Shown here one piece after another: positions 46,622 to 57,071 of a DNA stretch of 64,000 nucleotides. Under the pieces are notes generated by a model. The model saw nothing but the letters and a program-made list of their open reading frames with translations, did not search any database and was not told the DNA's origin. Both the position numbers and the translations under genes were made by a program. This DNA comes from Alkalicoccus chagannorensis DSM 18086. Lineage in GTDB: Bacteria > Bacillota > Bacilli > Bacillales > Salisediminibacteriaceae. The stretch spans positions 1 to 64,000 of the forward strand of contig NZ_AUCK01000013.1 in the NCBI RefSeq assembly GCF_000429725.1, in the 5' to 3' direction. Each line of letters opens with the position of its first letter. The stretch's first letter is position 1.

Positions 46622-46666
46622 AAGAAACGCGCTGTACCCGTGGGGAGACGGGACAGGGCGTTTCTT
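46622..46666. terminator. Long hairpin between the tandem repeats and fadE
   Basis: AAGAAACGC (46622-46630) pairs with GCGTTTCTT (46658-46666), with an inner CTGT-A-CCCGT / ACGGG-A-CAG stem. Possible end of plus-strand transcription. Confidence 0.6.
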
Positions 46667-46712
46667 CAAGAGATTGGTTTTACTGCTCATAACAGGCAGT
46701 AGTATCATAATT

Positions 46713-46730
46713 TTAGGGCAGATGCCCTAA
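46713..46730 (-). terminator. Probable fad operon terminator
   Basis: TTAGGGCA-GA-TGCCCTAA is a perfect 8-bp hairpin 16 bp past the fadE stop; the following tract on the minus strand is AATTATG-like, so terminator strength is uncertain. Confidence 0.5.
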
Positions 46731-46745
46731 ATTGGTTAACATGCA

Positions 46746-48527
46746 TTAAACGACGTAGCGTTCACTCTCAATGACCCGCTTTGCCAGCTCACGCTTTTTC
46801 GAAATCAAATCGATCGGCGTGTGGCGGGTCAGTTTTTTCAGGATCGACAGCATGGTACGCAGGCTGTCTCCGTCTTCCAGTGTCACGAGGGACTCTTTCG
46901 CCAGGGATTCAATCTGATTGAATGCATCCTGCGTGTACACTTCGGTCATAAGAAGCTTCTGCGCTGCTTTTTCTTCACCATCACGGTTCATTGCTTTTTC
47001 AGTACGCAGAATCATGGACTCGATGTTGAAGACTTCGTTGACGATGTCCGCCACGTTTGCCAGCAGCTCCTGCTCTTTTTCGAGCTTATCGCCGTATTTC
47101 TGTGCTGCTGTACCAGCGATCATCAGGAAGATTTTCTTCGCATTCTCCAGTAGGTAACGCTCCTGCTCGAGCGGCTCATCGCCGACTTCTTCCGGCATCA
47201 TCATCATCAGCTCTTCCTGAAGGCCCTGTGCCTGTTCGAACAGCGGCAGCTCCCCTTTCATGGCTTTACGCAGGAGCGTCGCCGGTACGAGAAGGCGGTT
47301 GACTTCGTTGGTTCCTTCAAAGATTCTGTTAATGCGGGAGTTCCGGTACATCGTTTCGACTTCATACTCAGCCATGAAGCCGTACCCGCCGTGAATTTGA
47401 ACGGCCTCATCCACGACAAAGTCGAGCACTTCCGACCCGAAGAATTTGTTCAGGGAACATTCCATCGCATACTCCCCGATGGCTTTCCCGACAGCAGCGC
47501 CGTCCTTCTGCTCTTCGTCACTGAGCGCGCTGAACGCATCTTCGATCAGGCCGCCGGTGCGGTAGATGGAGCTCTCCATCGCATACGTTTTAGCAGCCAT
47601 TTCCGCGAGTTTTTTCTGAATCAGCGTGAACTTGGAGATCGGGAGCTTAAACTGCTTCCGTTCGTTCGCATATTTCGCGCTCACTTCAATCGCCCGCTTC
47701 GCCCCACCGATACAGCCGACACCAAGCTTATAGCGTCCGATATTCAGAATGTTAAAGGCAATGATGTGCCCTTTGCCGGCTTCACCGAGCAGATTCTCCT
47801 TCGGCACCTTTGCTTCTCCCAGAATGAGCGTACGGGTCGAGGAACCTTTAATACCCATCTTTTTCTCTTCCGGTCCTACAGACACGCCTTCGTAGTCACG
47901 CTCGACGATGAAAGCGGAGAAGTGCTCCCCGTCAATTTTGGCATAGACAATGAAGACATCGGCAAAACCTGCGTTGGTGATCCACTGCTTTTCTCCGGAA
48001 AGCACGTAATGGCTTCCATCTTCGGAAAGGACCGCTGTTGTTTTCGCGCTGAGGGCGTCAGAACCGGATGTCGGCTCTGTCAAAGCGTATGCTGCAATCT
48101 GCTCGCCTGTAGCGAGCCCCGGCAGATACTTCTGCTTCTGCTCTTCGGAACCGAAGAAGACGATTGGCAGGGAGCCGATCCCGACGTGCGCTCCGTGCGT
48201 CAGGGAGAAGGAACCGCCGAGAGCAAATTTTTCCGTGATGAGCGTGGAACTGATCTTATCCAGTCCAATACCGCCATACTCTTCCGGAACGTCCGCACCG
48301 AGAAGACCGAGCTCGCCGGCCTCTTTCAAAAGGCGGACGGAGCGGTCGAACTCATGGTTCTCAATGTGCTCGATTTCCGGAACCACTTTTTCTTTTACAA
48401 AGTCTTCCGTTGTTTTCGCGATCATGCCGTGTTCTTCTGTGAAATCTTCCGGTGTGAATACGCTGTCTGCTGTCTGGGATTCAAGCAGGAAGCTGCCCCC
48501 CGTTACTTTCTTATCCGTCGTTGTCAT
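46746..48527 (-). CDS. fadE: Acyl-CoA dehydrogenase FadE
   Basis: Predicted 593-residue acyl-CoA dehydrogenase, first step of beta-oxidation. The catalytic domain contains AYALTEPTSGSDALS near 147-161, QWITNAGFADVFIVYAK near 181-197 and IHGGYGFMAEYEVETMYRNSRINRIFEGTNEVNR near 395-428. A long C-terminal helical extension (about 150 residues) is typical of Bacillus FadE. ATG 48527 follows AGGAGG by 7 nt. Third gene of fadN-fadA-fadE. Confidence 0.95.
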   Translation of the reverse strand: MTTTDKKVTGGSFLLESQTADSVFTPEDFTEEHGMIAKTTEDFVKEKVVPEIEHIENHEFDRSVRLLKEAGELGLLGADVPEEYGGIGLDKISSTLITEKFALGGSFSLTHGAHVGIGSLPIVFFGSEEQKQKYLPGLATGEQIAAYALTEPTSGSDALSAKTTAVLSEDGSHYVLSGEKQWITNAGFADVFIVYAKIDGEHFSAFIVERDYEGVSVGPEEKKMGIKGSSTRTLILGEAKVPKENLLGEAGKGHIIAFNILNIGRYKLGVGCIGGAKRAIEVSAKYANERKQFKLPISKFTLIQKKLAEMAAKTYAMESSIYRTGGLIEDAFSALSDEEQKDGAAVGKAIGEYAMECSLNKFFGSEVLDFVVDEAVQIHGGYGFMAEYEVETMYRNSRINRIFEGTNEVNRLLVPATLLRKAMKGELPLFEQAQGLQEELMMMMPEEVGDEPLEQERYLLENAKKIFLMIAGTAAQKYGDKLEKEQELLANVADIVNEVFNIESMILRTEKAMNRDGEEKAAQKLLMTEVYTQDAFNQIESLAKESLVTLEDGDSLRTMLSILKKLTRHTPIDLISKKRELAKRVIESERYVV

Positions 48528-48546
48528 ACGAATTCCTCCTCTATTT

Positions 48547-49728
48547 TTATACGAGCTCGAACACACCAGCAGCACCCATGCCGCCGCCGATACACATCGT
48601 TACAACACCAAACTGTTCACCACGGCGCTTCATTTCATGAATCAGACTGAGCGTCAGTTTCGTTCCTGTGCATCCGAGCGGATGACCGAGGGCGATTGCA
48701 CCACCGTTGACGTTGACTTTGTCATGGTCCAGTTTCAGATGACGGATCACCTGCAGAGCCTGCGCAGCGAATGCCTCATTGAGTTCAAAGAGCCCGATAT
48801 CCTCCAGCTGCAGGCCAGCCTGCTTTACGGCTTTTGGAATGGCTTCCACCGGTCCGATCCCCATGATTTCCGGGGCTACACCTGCTACGGCAAAAGATCG
48901 GAATTTCACGAGCGGAGTCAGCCCATCCCGCTCCGCTGTTTCCCGGTCCATCACAAGGACCGAAGCTGCTGCGTCACTCATCTGCGACGAGTTACCGGCC
49001 GTTACCGTTCCATCCTTCGGTTTGAATGCCGGGCGCAGTTTTCCGAGGGTCTCTGCCGTCGTGTCCGGACGGACGCCTTCGTCTCGATCGAGCGTGACTT
49101 CATGCTCTTCGAGTTTGTTCTCTGCATTCAGTCCGCGCAGGGTCACCGGGACCGGAACGATTTCATCATCAAACTTCCCGTCAGCAAGCGCTGCCGCCGC
49201 ACGTTTATGACTTTCTGCAGCAAATTCGTCCTGCGCCTGCCGTGTCACGCCGAACCGGTCTGCTACTTCTTCTGCCGTAAAACCCATGCCCATATAATAT
49301 TCCGGTGCGTTTTCCACGAGGTCCGGGTTCGGAGCCAGGACATGACCGCCCATCGGAATCATGCTCATCGACTCTGCTCCGCCGGCAAGAATCGCTTCCG
49401 ACTGGCCGAGCATGATGCGCTCGGCGCCGTAGGCAATGCTCTGCAGGCCGGACGAGCAGTAGCGGTTGATCGTGATAGCCGGAACGTGGTCCGGAAGACC
49501 GGCAAGAGCTGAAATGCTTCTGGCCATATTCATGCCCTGCTCGGCTTCCGGCATCGCACAGCCGATAATGACATCCTCGATCCGTGCCGGGTCAAAGCCG
49601 CCCGCCCGCTTGAGGGTTTCTTTTATACTCGCAGCAGCCAGATCATCCGGCCGCACGTTGGCAAACGTTCCTTTTTTCGCTTTTCCTACAGGTGTTCTTG
49701 CACCTGAAACAATCACTGCTTCTTTCAC
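48547..49728 (-). CDS. fadA: 3-ketoacyl-CoA thiolase FadA
   Basis: Predicted 393-residue thiolase, last step of beta-oxidation. Acylated Cys91 is in [11 protein letters not shown], the His in [17 protein letters not shown] near 350, and the second Cys in [13 protein letters not shown] near 381. Lies 17 bp after fadN and about 20 bp before fadE. Confidence 0.96.
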   Translation of the reverse strand: MKEAVIVSGARTPVGKAKKGTFANVRPDDLAAASIKETLKRAGGFDPARIEDVIIGCAMPEAEQGMNMARSISALAGLPDHVPAITINRYCSSGLQSIAYGAERIMLGQSEAILAGGAESMSMIPMGGHVLAPNPDLVENAPEYYMGMGFTAEEVADRFGVTRQAQDEFAAESHKRAAAALADGKFDDEIVPVPVTLRGLNAENKLEEHEVTLDRDEGVRPDTTAETLGKLRPAFKPKDGTVTAGNSSQMSDAAASVLVMDRETAERDGLTPLVKFRSFAVAGVAPEIMGIGPVEAIPKAVKQAGLQLEDIGLFELNEAFAAQALQVIRHLKLDHDKVNVNGGAIALGHPLGCTGTKLTLSLIHEMKRRGEQFGVVTMCIGGGMGAAGVFELV

Positions 49729-49745
49729 GCCGATTCCTCCTCCTG

Positions 49746-52130
49746 CTAGTTACGCAATGGTTTTCCTGTCGAAAGCATATGCTGCATGCGCTGCTGTGTT
49801 TTCGGTTCACCGACGAGACTGAGGAACGCTTCCCGTTCGAGATCCAGCAGGTACTGCTCGTCTACTTCTGTGCCGAACGGCAGTCGTCCGCCGGCCAGGG
49901 TGAAGGCGAGCTTCTGTGCGATTTTCAAATCGTGGTCGGAGACATGGCCGCCGAATTGGAGCGTCTTGGCCCCGAGCAGCATCGTGGCGTACCCTTTTTC
50001 GCCGACGACTTTGATCTTGTCCCGCTTCGGTGGACGGTATCCCTGTTCGTAGAGATACAGCGCCTGCTGCTTGGCATCATGAAGCAGGTGATCATCGTTG
50101 ATGCTGATGTGATCCTGCGGACGGATGAAGCCGTACTGCTGCGCTTCGTGGGCACTCGTACTGACTTTCGCCATGGCAATTGTTTCAAAGACGTTGTTCG
50201 CAACGGCCTGCAGGTCCATCTTCGTGCCTTCCGGAATCCGGTTGAGGTGCCGGAGATAGAGTTCCTTGTTTCCACCGCCGCCAGGTATAAGGCCGACACC
50301 GGCTTCGACAAGACCCATGTACGTTTCCATAGAAGCCTGCATCCCTGCTGCCGGGAGACAGATTTCGGTTCCGCCGCCGAGCGTCATCTGGAACGGCGCT
50401 GCGACTACCGGACGCTCCGAGTAGCGGATGTTCGCCATCGACTGCTGGAACTGACGGACGACCAGGTCAATTTCAGGGTAGTTCATGTCCTGTGCTTCCA
50501 TGAGAATCATCATCAAGTTGGCGCCAACACAGAAGTTTTTGCCCTGATTGTTGATGACCAGCCCTTTATAATTTTTTTCCACTTCCTTGATCGACTTGTT
50601 GATCATCTGCATGACGTCCAGGCCGATGGAGTTATTCGGAGATGTGAATTCAAGCACTGCCACATCGTCGCCGATGTCGATCAGTGATGCACCGGCGTTT
50701 TTCATGATGACGTTTTTGTCATCTTTATGAGACGCAAGGTGTATGACTTTCTCGTTCATATCCGCATCGATGTAGCTTCCCTTGTGGTAGTAGCGCCCGT
50801 AGCTTTCGTAAAAGGAGGTAATGCCGTTCTGCAGCATCTCTTCCACCCAGACAGGAATCGTGTCCCCCTCTGCCTTCATTTTCTCCACAGAGCGTTCCAC
50901 GCCAAGGGCATCCCATGTTTCAAAAGGTCCGAGTTCCCAGCCGAAGCCCCACTTCATGGCCTGGTCGATGTCGTACAGATTATCCGCTACCTCTTCGGCT
51001 TTGTCCGCAGCATAGAGCAGCGTTTTTTTCAGCACATTCCATACGAGCGTGCCGGCTCGATCATCGGCATAGGCGAGCGTCTGAATTTTGGCTTTCTTGC
51101 CTTTGGCCTGTTTCAGCTGCTGCATCGAAGGCGCTTTCATTTTTCCTTTTGGCTGATATTCCATCGTTTCGTAGTTCAGCTCATAAATGTCACTGCCTTT
51201 TTCGCCTTTCCGTTTCTCGAAAAATCCTTTCCCCGTTTTACTCCCGAGCATGTTCTGCTCGACCATGTCCTTCATGAAGGCAGGCGGGTCGAAAATTTCT
51301 TTTTCAATGCCTTCCACTTGATCCCGGACGTTTTTGGCTACGTGCATGAACGTGTCCAGCCCTACGACATCCAGCGTGCGGAACGTGGCGCTTTTCGGTC
51401 GTCCGAGCGCCGGGCCGGTGACAGAATCGACTTCTCCGACGGAATAGCCGCCTTTCACCATTTCATCGACGGTGACGAGCAGGCCGTAGGTGCCGATCCG
51501 GTTGCCGATGAAGTTCGGCGTGTCTTTCGCTTCGACTACTCCTTTACCGAGCACATCTTCTCCGAACCGCTTCATGAAACGGAGAACATCCGGTGACGTC
51601 TTTTTCGTCGGAATGACTTCGAGCAGTTTCAAGTAGCGCGGCGGATTGAAGAAGTGCGTACCGAGAAAATGCTTCTGGAAATCTTCGCTGCGTCCTTCTG
51701 CCATCGCTTCCACAGAAATACCGGAAGTGTTCGAACTGATGAGGCTTCCTTCGCGGCGGTGCTCATCCACCTGAGCGAAAACCTTTTGTTTCACTTCCAG
51801 GTTTTCAACGACGACTTCGATCACCCAATCTACTTCGCTGAGCCGGTGCATGTCGTCTTCGAAGTTCCCCGGTTCAATCAAGTCTGCGTTCTCCGGCCGG
51901 GCGAGCGGCGCGGGTTTATGTTTTTTTAGTTTCTTAATAGCTTCGACTGCAAGCTGATTTCGTACTTTTTTCTCTTCCATCGTCGCGACAGAACCACCGC
52001 TCTGGGACGCTTCTTTCGGTACCATATCCAGCAGAATCACTGGAATGCCAATGTTTGCGAGATGAGCGGCGATGCCGGAACCCATGATACCGGAACCGAG
52101 AACCGCTGCCTTCTTTACCTGAAAAGACAT
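49746..52130 (-). CDS. fadN: FadN, 3-hydroxyacyl-CoA dehydrogenase/enoyl-CoA hydratase
   Basis: Predicted 794-residue bifunctional beta-oxidation enzyme. The NAD-binding dehydrogenase comes first ([21 protein letters not shown], residues 8-28; [21 protein letters not shown] near 155; the [11 protein letters not shown] block near 200). A crotonase domain follows in the C-terminal half (CVGANLMMI near 530, [10 protein letters not shown] near 590, [19 protein letters not shown] near 613). This order is typical of Bacillus FadN. First gene of the operon, with FadR operator and promoter upstream. Confidence 0.95.
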   Translation of the reverse strand: MSFQVKKAAVLGSGIMGSGIAAHLANIGIPVILLDMVPKEASQSGGSVATMEEKKVRNQLAVEAIKKLKKHKPAPLARPENADLIEPGNFEDDMHRLSEVDWVIEVVVENLEVKQKVFAQVDEHRREGSLISSNTSGISVEAMAEGRSEDFQKHFLGTHFFNPPRYLKLLEVIPTKKTSPDVLRFMKRFGEDVLGKGVVEAKDTPNFIGNRIGTYGLLVTVDEMVKGGYSVGEVDSVTGPALGRPKSATFRTLDVVGLDTFMHVAKNVRDQVEGIEKEIFDPPAFMKDMVEQNMLGSKTGKGFFEKRKGEKGSDIYELNYETMEYQPKGKMKAPSMQQLKQAKGKKAKIQTLAYADDRAGTLVWNVLKKTLLYAADKAEEVADNLYDIDQAMKWGFGWELGPFETWDALGVERSVEKMKAEGDTIPVWVEEMLQNGITSFYESYGRYYHKGSYIDADMNEKVIHLASHKDDKNVIMKNAGASLIDIGDDVAVLEFTSPNNSIGLDVMQMINKSIKEVEKNYKGLVINNQGKNFCVGANLMMILMEAQDMNYPEIDLVVRQFQQSMANIRYSERPVVAAPFQMTLGGGTEICLPAAGMQASMETYMGLVEAGVGLIPGGGGNKELYLRHLNRIPEGTKMDLQAVANNVFETIAMAKVSTSAHEAQQYGFIRPQDHISINDDHLLHDAKQQALYLYEQGYRPPKRDKIKVVGEKGYATMLLGAKTLQFGGHVSDHDLKIAQKLAFTLAGGRLPFGTEVDEQYLLDLEREAFLSLVGEPKTQQRMQHMLSTGKPLRN

Positions 52131-52153
52131 GAGAACCCTCCTTTTTCACCATT

Positions 52154-52171
52154 TGAATGAATACTCATTCA
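52154..52171 (-). promoter_or_regulatory. FadR operator of fadNAE
   Basis: TGAATGA-ATAC-TCATTCA, an 18-bp palindrome matching the Bacillus FadR (YsiA) consensus. It lies between the promoter and the fadN start. Long-chain acyl-CoAs release FadR, so fatty acids would induce the operon. Confidence 0.9.
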
Positions 52172-52207
52172 TTTTTTGGCGAAAAAAATAATGTATGCGT
52201 TATCTTT

Positions 52208-52236
52208 ACTATAAAGAATATCTTCCAGCTGCGCAA
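52208..52236 (-). promoter_or_regulatory. fadNAE promoter
   Basis: -35 TTGCGC (52231-52236), 17-nt spacer, -10 TATAGT (52208-52213) on the minus strand. The FadR box begins about 37 bp downstream. Confidence 0.7.
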
Positions 52237-52265
52237 GTGCATTTTTAAAAAAATCTGACGAGTCA

Positions 52266-52293
52266 TTGGTTCAAGAGGCGTTTGTGGTACAAT
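52266..52293 (+). promoter_or_regulatory. Promoter of the YibE/F gene
   Basis: -35 TTGGTT (52266-52271), 16-nt spacer, -10 TACAAT (52288-52293). An ATG at 52292 overlaps the -10 box and therefore cannot be the start codon. Confidence 0.6.
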
Positions 52294-52330
52294 GAGAGCT
52301 GATTATATCAGTATTGGAGTGCTCATAACG

Positions 52331-53452
52331 ATGATACAGCGTTTTTGCATCCTTGTACTGTTTGTGATTTGTTTCCTCCCAATTAGTGTGGCAGCAGAGA
52401 CGGAATCAGAGACCGTACGAGGACAAATTACCGACATGCTTCAGGACGATGCCGGTTTTCAAATGATGGAGGTCGAGATTGAACAAGGAGAGTTTACAGG
52501 GGAAACGGTGACGGTAGAACAAGCTCTCTCCGGTAATCCCGCCCAGGATTTTTACTTTGAGGAAGGAGACCGGGTACTCGTTTACATTGAAAGCGAAGAC
52601 GGTACCATTCAACGGTCGCTTGTCAGAGAACTTGCGAGGGATCATCATCTTACATATTTAGGAATCTTCTTCGCGATCTCGCTCATATTGATAGGAGGAT
52701 GGAAAGGGGTTAAGACGATCTTCTCTCTGGCGATTACGATCTTTCTCATTCTCCAGGTTCTCATTCCCCTTATACTGGGTGGACTGCCGCCGGTGTTTGT
52801 GACGATCGTCGTTGCTTCGATGATTACAGTCATATCCGTCCTCCTTATCAGCGGCTGGAACCGGAAGTCGCTTGCCGCGGTCATCGGAACGATCGGCGGT
52901 GTTATTCTGGCCGGGATCCTCGCTATCGTCATGACAAGATTAACAAGACTCACAGGCTTTACCGGTGAGGAGTCGCAGATGCTCATGTACGTACCGGAAG
53001 CTTCGTTTGACTTTCAGGGCCTGCTGCTGGCAGGTATGATCATTGGTGCCATTGGCGCCGTCCTGGACGTCGGTGTCTCCATCGCATCTGCTGTTGACGA
53101 AGTAAAGCGGAACAACCCGGCAGCAAAGGCGAAAGAGCTGATTAAGTCTGGAATGAATCTAGGAAGAGATATTATGGGGACGATGGCGAACACGCTGATT
53201 CTGGCATACACTGGCGCTTCGATGTCTCTGTTGCTCGTGCTGAATGCTCATAACGTTTCCTTTAACCGCGTGATCAACATGGAAGCTATGTCTACAGAGA
53301 TCATCCGGATCCTTGCCGGCAGCATCGGTCTGATCTATGCAATTCCATTGACTGCCGTCGCAGCCGGCCTTCTCTACCGAAAAGTAGATGAAGAAACGCT
53401 AAGAAAAGAAGTAGAGCGTAAACCTTTATGGAAACGGCTGCTGCGAAGATGA
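52331..53452 (+). CDS. YibE/F family membrane protein
   Basis: Predicted 373-residue YibE/F-like protein. A signal-like hydrophobic N-terminus ends in VAAETE, an extracellular OB-like region of about 85 residues follows, then seven or eight helices. Family segments include GIFFAISLILIGGWKG near 113, GAIGAVLDVGVSIASAVDEV near 240-259 and MGTMANTLILAYTGASMSLLL near 282-302. Function unknown, possibly transport. ATG 52331 follows TTGGAG; the earlier ATG 52292 lies inside the promoter. Confidence 0.85.
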   Translation: MIQRFCILVLFVICFLPISVAAETESETVRGQITDMLQDDAGFQMMEVEIEQGEFTGETVTVEQALSGNPAQDFYFEEGDRVLVYIESEDGTIQRSLVRELARDHHLTYLGIFFAISLILIGGWKGVKTIFSLAITIFLILQVLIPLILGGLPPVFVTIVVASMITVISVLLISGWNRKSLAAVIGTIGGVILAGILAIVMTRLTRLTGFTGEESQMLMYVPEASFDFQGLLLAGMIIGAIGAVLDVGVSIASAVDEVKRNNPAAKAKELIKSGMNLGRDIMGTMANTLILAYTGASMSLLLVLNAHNVSFNRVINMEAMSTEIIRILAGSIGLIYAIPLTAVAAGLLYRKVDEETLRKEVERKPLWKRLLRR

Positions 53453-53559
53453 ATCTATCATTCATCTCTCCAGAGTGGGCTGGAAGCTGACCATCCTGAA
53501 ATCTTTCCTATATTTCCTTTTTGACGAACTCGTATGCTCCCATAACCCATGACAAAGCC

Positions 53560-53597
53560 GCAGCCCCTGGAACCACTTTTTCGGTTCCAGGGGCTGC
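53560..53597 (+). terminator. Terminator of the YibE/F gene
   Basis: GCAGCCCCTGGAACC (53560-53574) pairs perfectly with GGTTCCAGGGGCTGC (53583-53597), loop ACTTTTTC. T-tract weak (ATTCGTTGG). Confidence 0.75.
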
Positions 53598-53620
53598 ATT
53601 CGTTGGTGGAAGGCCAATAG

Positions 53621-53654
53621 AAAGAGAGACCCCACAGTCGTGAGGCCTCTCTTT
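53621..53654 (-). terminator. Probable terminator of the SLH nucleotidase gene
   Basis: AAAGAGAG (53621-53628) pairs with CTCTCTTT (53647-53654), 11 bp after the stop codon. The downstream tract on the minus strand is CTATTGG, so efficiency is uncertain. Confidence 0.6.
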
Positions 53655-53665
53655 GATAGCGATTA

Positions 53666-56128
53666 TTACTGATTGTGTGCTTGATGCAGCAGGATAGAGA
53701 AATCCTGTCGCGTCATAGCCTGATTTGTCCCGAAGGTTGTTTCACTTACACCGCTTGTCAGCTCGAGTGTGTCCAGGACGGCGATGTAATCTTCAAAAAT
53801 ACCTTCTGCATCCGTAAATGCTGTTTCTGCATTTTCAACTTGCATGTCATATGCACGGACAAGGACGGCAGCAATTTCACCACGGGTAATGTCATCGTTC
53901 GGACGGAAGCTATCGTTTCCGTCACCCTGGAAAATACCTGCTGCCTGCACAGCTGCCACTGCATTCGCAGCGTAGTGGTCCTCCGAAACATCTGCAAATC
54001 CTTCTGCATCAACATTGGTATGAAGACCAAGCGCACGCGTCAGCATGATTGCCGTATCAGCACGCGTAATCGAAGCGTTCGGTCGGAATTCATTGCCAGG
54101 GAAGCCTTGAATGATGCCATTCGACACCAGCTGCTGCACCGTATGATGACCGTAATTCTCTTCATCAAAATCGACGAAATCCATCACAGGCGTGTCTTCT
54201 TCTTCCTGAGCCAGCGCGTTCAGGTTGTACGTGAACACGGCGCCGTCTCCATCACTTGTTGTTTCTCCAGTGTAGCTCACCTGATCAAGGCCAAGCTGTT
54301 CTGCATGAGCAGGAGCATCCAGGGAAGAATTGAAGGTGACATCGCCAGCGGTTTCTACAGGCTTAACCTCCCAGTTCATGGTGGCATGCGGCGTGTAGTC
54401 TCCCGTTTCTCCAAGGAAATCAGCAATGATCTGCCGGTTCTGAACGTTCATATCTACCAGCGATTCCACGAGGTCGGCATCATCGAGGTGGTCCCCACCG
54501 CCGCCTGCGCGGTAGTTATTCGTAACAACGTAAAATTCATCGTCGCCAGTTACTTCCTCGCCGTTGTAAGTGAGGTTTGTGATTCGTTCACCTTCCGGCT
54601 GTGTTACGTCAATTTCATACTCGACGCCTTCCATAATGTCGAAGTTAAATGCGGAGAAGCTTGCAAGCAGATACTGATCGTCTGTCTCATCCGGATCAAT
54701 CTGATTAAAGCTCTCGGCAGAGCGCTCCATCCACTGTACAAGTTCGTCTCCGTCGAGATCAACGACCTGCAGTGTATTCGAATAGAGATAAATATCAGCC
54801 AGGTCACCAATTGTTACAGGACCTGCATCTACTTCCGTATAACCACCGCGGTATCCAGCCCGAAATGGAGCGGAAGCAGAAAGGATCGGCTTTTCTTCAT
54901 ACTCGGAATCAGCGAAGTATTCTTCTGCGAACCAGAGCTGCGCGTCGTTTACAATTTGAGTAACTTCATTGTCCATGACAAGCGAGAAGAACGTATTCAT
55001 GCCTTCCGTAAAGTGTCCGACTGTTTCACTGATGTAGTCGAGAGTACGCTCGTGGACATCAGCAATCATATCGACCATGGTGTCGTTCGGCTCCACGCCT
55101 GTATCTTCCACACCTGTCACTTCGGAGTACGCACTTCCTACGGTCCATTCCCCGTCTTCTTCGTAAAGGTCAAGATCAATAGTACCAAGATGGCTTCCCC
55201 AGCTTCCTGCCATTACCGCAGGGACACCATGAATGGTGCCGGCTTCATCGTCCACGCCGTCTACTTCATCGTAGCCGGAGTTACCTGGGAACGTCTGGTG
55301 AGCGTGTCCCATGACCATCGCGTCAATACCATCCACCTGAGCCAGATCAACGGCCGCATGCTCGGATCCACGATCGCTCGTATTCACTCCCGTGTGAGCG
55401 AGTGCAACGACAATATCAGATTCTTCCTGGAGATCCGGCAGGTAACGCTCAGCAGACTCTACAATCTCCCGCACTTCTACATTTCCTTCAAGATGCAGGT
55501 TGTCCCACTGCATAATCTGTGGAGGTACAAAGCCGATGACACCAATATCAAGCGGCTTGCCGTCCACTTCATGCTCTACAACAGTATACGGCTCAAAATA
55601 ATGCTCTTCCCGGTCGGTTCCTGCTTCATAGACGTTGGCACTAAGCCAAGGATAGTCAGCAGAATCAATCGCGTCATCCAGATAATCGAGACCGAAATTG
55701 AATTCGTGGTTACCTATGGAAGCGGCCTGAACATCAAGCTCGTTTAACAGCTTAATAACCGCCTGAGTTTCATCCTCTTCGAGCGGCTCGATCAAGGTCT
55801 CGAGTTCACCGAGCATGCTTCCTTCGAACGTATCCCCGTTATCAAACAGGATCGTATTTTCCTTTTCTGCTCGGACCTGCTCAATGAGCGTCGCAGCTTT
55901 AACAAAACCATAATCATCCACTTCTTCATCATTCATGTAGTCATAAGGCATAAGATAAGAGTGAATATCCGTGGTACCCATAATCGTCAGCTCATGGTGG
56001 TCTCCTTCGCCATTGTTAACATCGCTGCTGTGGTCATCTGCAAGTGCCTGCGCCGGCATGAAGACGAGTGATGCGGCACCAGCTGCCACCGCCCGCTTCA
56101 TCCACTTTGAAAAACCAGTAGAATGCAT
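53666..56128 (-). CDS. Surface-layer-anchored 5'-nucleotidase/cyclic phosphodiesterase
   Basis: Predicted 820-residue secreted enzyme. Signal peptide about residues 1-30 (ending AQALA). A calcineurin-like phosphoesterase domain follows, with TTDIHSYL near 52, DNGDTFEGS near 96, GNHEFNFG near 139, ALAHTG near 243 and GHAHQTFPG near 274. A 5'-nucleotidase C-terminal domain (ASAPFRAGYRGGYTEVDAGPVTIGDLADIYLYSNTL near 425-460) comes next, then three S-layer homology repeats at about 645-820 (GIIQGFPGNEFRPNASITRAD, then GIFQGDGNDSFRPNDDITRGE). Probably 2',3'-cyclic-nucleotide or nucleotide hydrolysis at the cell wall for phosphate scavenging. Very acidic. Confidence 0.92.
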   Translation of the reverse strand: MHSTGFSKWMKRAVAAGAASLVFMPAQALADDHSSDVNNGEGDHHELTIMGTTDIHSYLMPYDYMNDEEVDDYGFVKAATLIEQVRAEKENTILFDNGDTFEGSMLGELETLIEPLEEDETQAVIKLLNELDVQAASIGNHEFNFGLDYLDDAIDSADYPWLSANVYEAGTDREEHYFEPYTVVEHEVDGKPLDIGVIGFVPPQIMQWDNLHLEGNVEVREIVESAERYLPDLQEESDIVVALAHTGVNTSDRGSEHAAVDLAQVDGIDAMVMGHAHQTFPGNSGYDEVDGVDDEAGTIHGVPAVMAGSWGSHLGTIDLDLYEEDGEWTVGSAYSEVTGVEDTGVEPNDTMVDMIADVHERTLDYISETVGHFTEGMNTFFSLVMDNEVTQIVNDAQLWFAEEYFADSEYEEKPILSASAPFRAGYRGGYTEVDAGPVTIGDLADIYLYSNTLQVVDLDGDELVQWMERSAESFNQIDPDETDDQYLLASFSAFNFDIMEGVEYEIDVTQPEGERITNLTYNGEEVTGDDEFYVVTNNYRAGGGGDHLDDADLVESLVDMNVQNRQIIADFLGETGDYTPHATMNWEVKPVETAGDVTFNSSLDAPAHAEQLGLDQVSYTGETTSDGDGAVFTYNLNALAQEEEDTPVMDFVDFDEENYGHHTVQQLVSNGIIQGFPGNEFRPNASITRADTAIMLTRALGLHTNVDAEGFADVSEDHYAANAVAAVQAAGIFQGDGNDSFRPNDDITRGEIAAVLVRAYDMQVENAETAFTDAEGIFEDYIAVLDTLELTSGVSETTFGTNQAMTRQDFSILLHQAHNQ

Positions 56129-56164
56129 TCTTTCCCCTCCATTTGTATGTAGTGTGGATCGATG

Positions 56165-56700
56165 ACGCTGCCTGCCTCCCCCCTTCTCAGGACTACCTGA
56201 AGAAAATCATATTGTAACCGCTTCAGGTTCACATATTTTATCATATTTTGTACATATTTTTAATATTTCAGAGAAATGATTTTAATTTTGTAAAATAGAC
56301 TTATAACTTTATATTATGTACTAGGTTTTTTGTATTACTCTTATGAATTGAGGAGGTTGTCTGGACCTCACACTTAATATATGTAACTACTTTTCTTTTC
56401 AGTAGTATGTTACATTCCCTCACATCAAGGGACTCTCTGCTTAATTTCAATAGAGATCTGTATATTCTATCTTCTTAGAGGTACGGAATAAGCTGTTGAA
56501 GCTCTTTTTATTTCTTCAATGTCCGTCCGTCCTTCTGGACAGCTGATTTAATTATATAAATATAATTACTTAATCGCTTGTTTCGATTCAGCACCTTTCT
56601 GGTATGAAAAGGTTCACAGCTGTTTGACATCGATGCCAGTTGTACAGGAGACAAATGCTTCGTTCTTCCCACAACAACCGATACAGCCGCCGGCACCCTG
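56165..56700. other. AT-rich intergenic stretch upstream of the SLH nucleotidase
   Basis: About 540 bp, strongly AT-rich at 56215-56560. No credible frame. At about 56560-56715 there is faint family B similarity (TTCGTTCTTCCC, ACAGCCGCCGGCACCCTG). Promoter assignment for the nucleotidase is not possible by eye. Confidence 0.45.
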
Positions 56701-56722
56701 TTTCTCGTTCATGTTAAAAAGA

Positions 56723-57008
56723 GATTCTACGTCCATTGTTGGGGTAACCACCCTGGTATCTAAAGATAATCCCTCAAATAGGGTATGTTAAAAAAACGAT
56801 AAACAAACACAAATGCGAGCGTTCCCGTAAGTGACAGGCGGCGACGCCAGAGGGATCAGCCAGTGTTTTCTTGCGACGAGTAAACGCAGGAGCACAGTCC
56901 GAACATCCTCATTCGCTCCGCGAATGATCGTGGAGGGCAAGGGCCCGCCGAAAACGAAGGAAATCGGCGTAGATGTTGTTTCCACACCCCAACATATATT
57001 TTAGAACC
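56723..57008 (+). mobile_element. Family A MITE-like element, long form
   Basis: 286 bp, nearly identical by eye to the copy at 33382-33679 over its first 100 bp (hairpins GTATC-TAAA-GATAA and CCCT-CAAAT-AGGG) and much of the rest. The left end has decayed to GATTCT; the right end is AGAACC (57003-57008). Flanks TAAAAAGA (56715-56722) and AAAAAAGG (57009-57016) agree at 6 of 8 positions. It carries the 24-nt unit at 56871-56894 with one change. It abuts the secY terminator. Confidence 0.82.
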
Positions 57009-57011
57009 AAA

Positions 57012-57049
57012 AAAGGCTGCTTCAGCTTTTACACTGAAGCAGCCTTTTT
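57012..57049. terminator. secY terminator
   Basis: AAAGGCTGCTTCAG (57012-57025) pairs perfectly with CTGAAGCAGCCTTT (57034-57047), T-runs on both sides. The family A element ends inside its A-tract. Confidence 0.9.
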
Positions 57050-57071
57050 CTTATCGTCTGTTCTCCTCTTA

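Noticed and set aside
53675-55747. 690-codon plus-strand frame opposite the SLH nucleotidase
   Set aside because: Antisense of a well-supported gene; its length reflects the biased acidic codons of the real gene.
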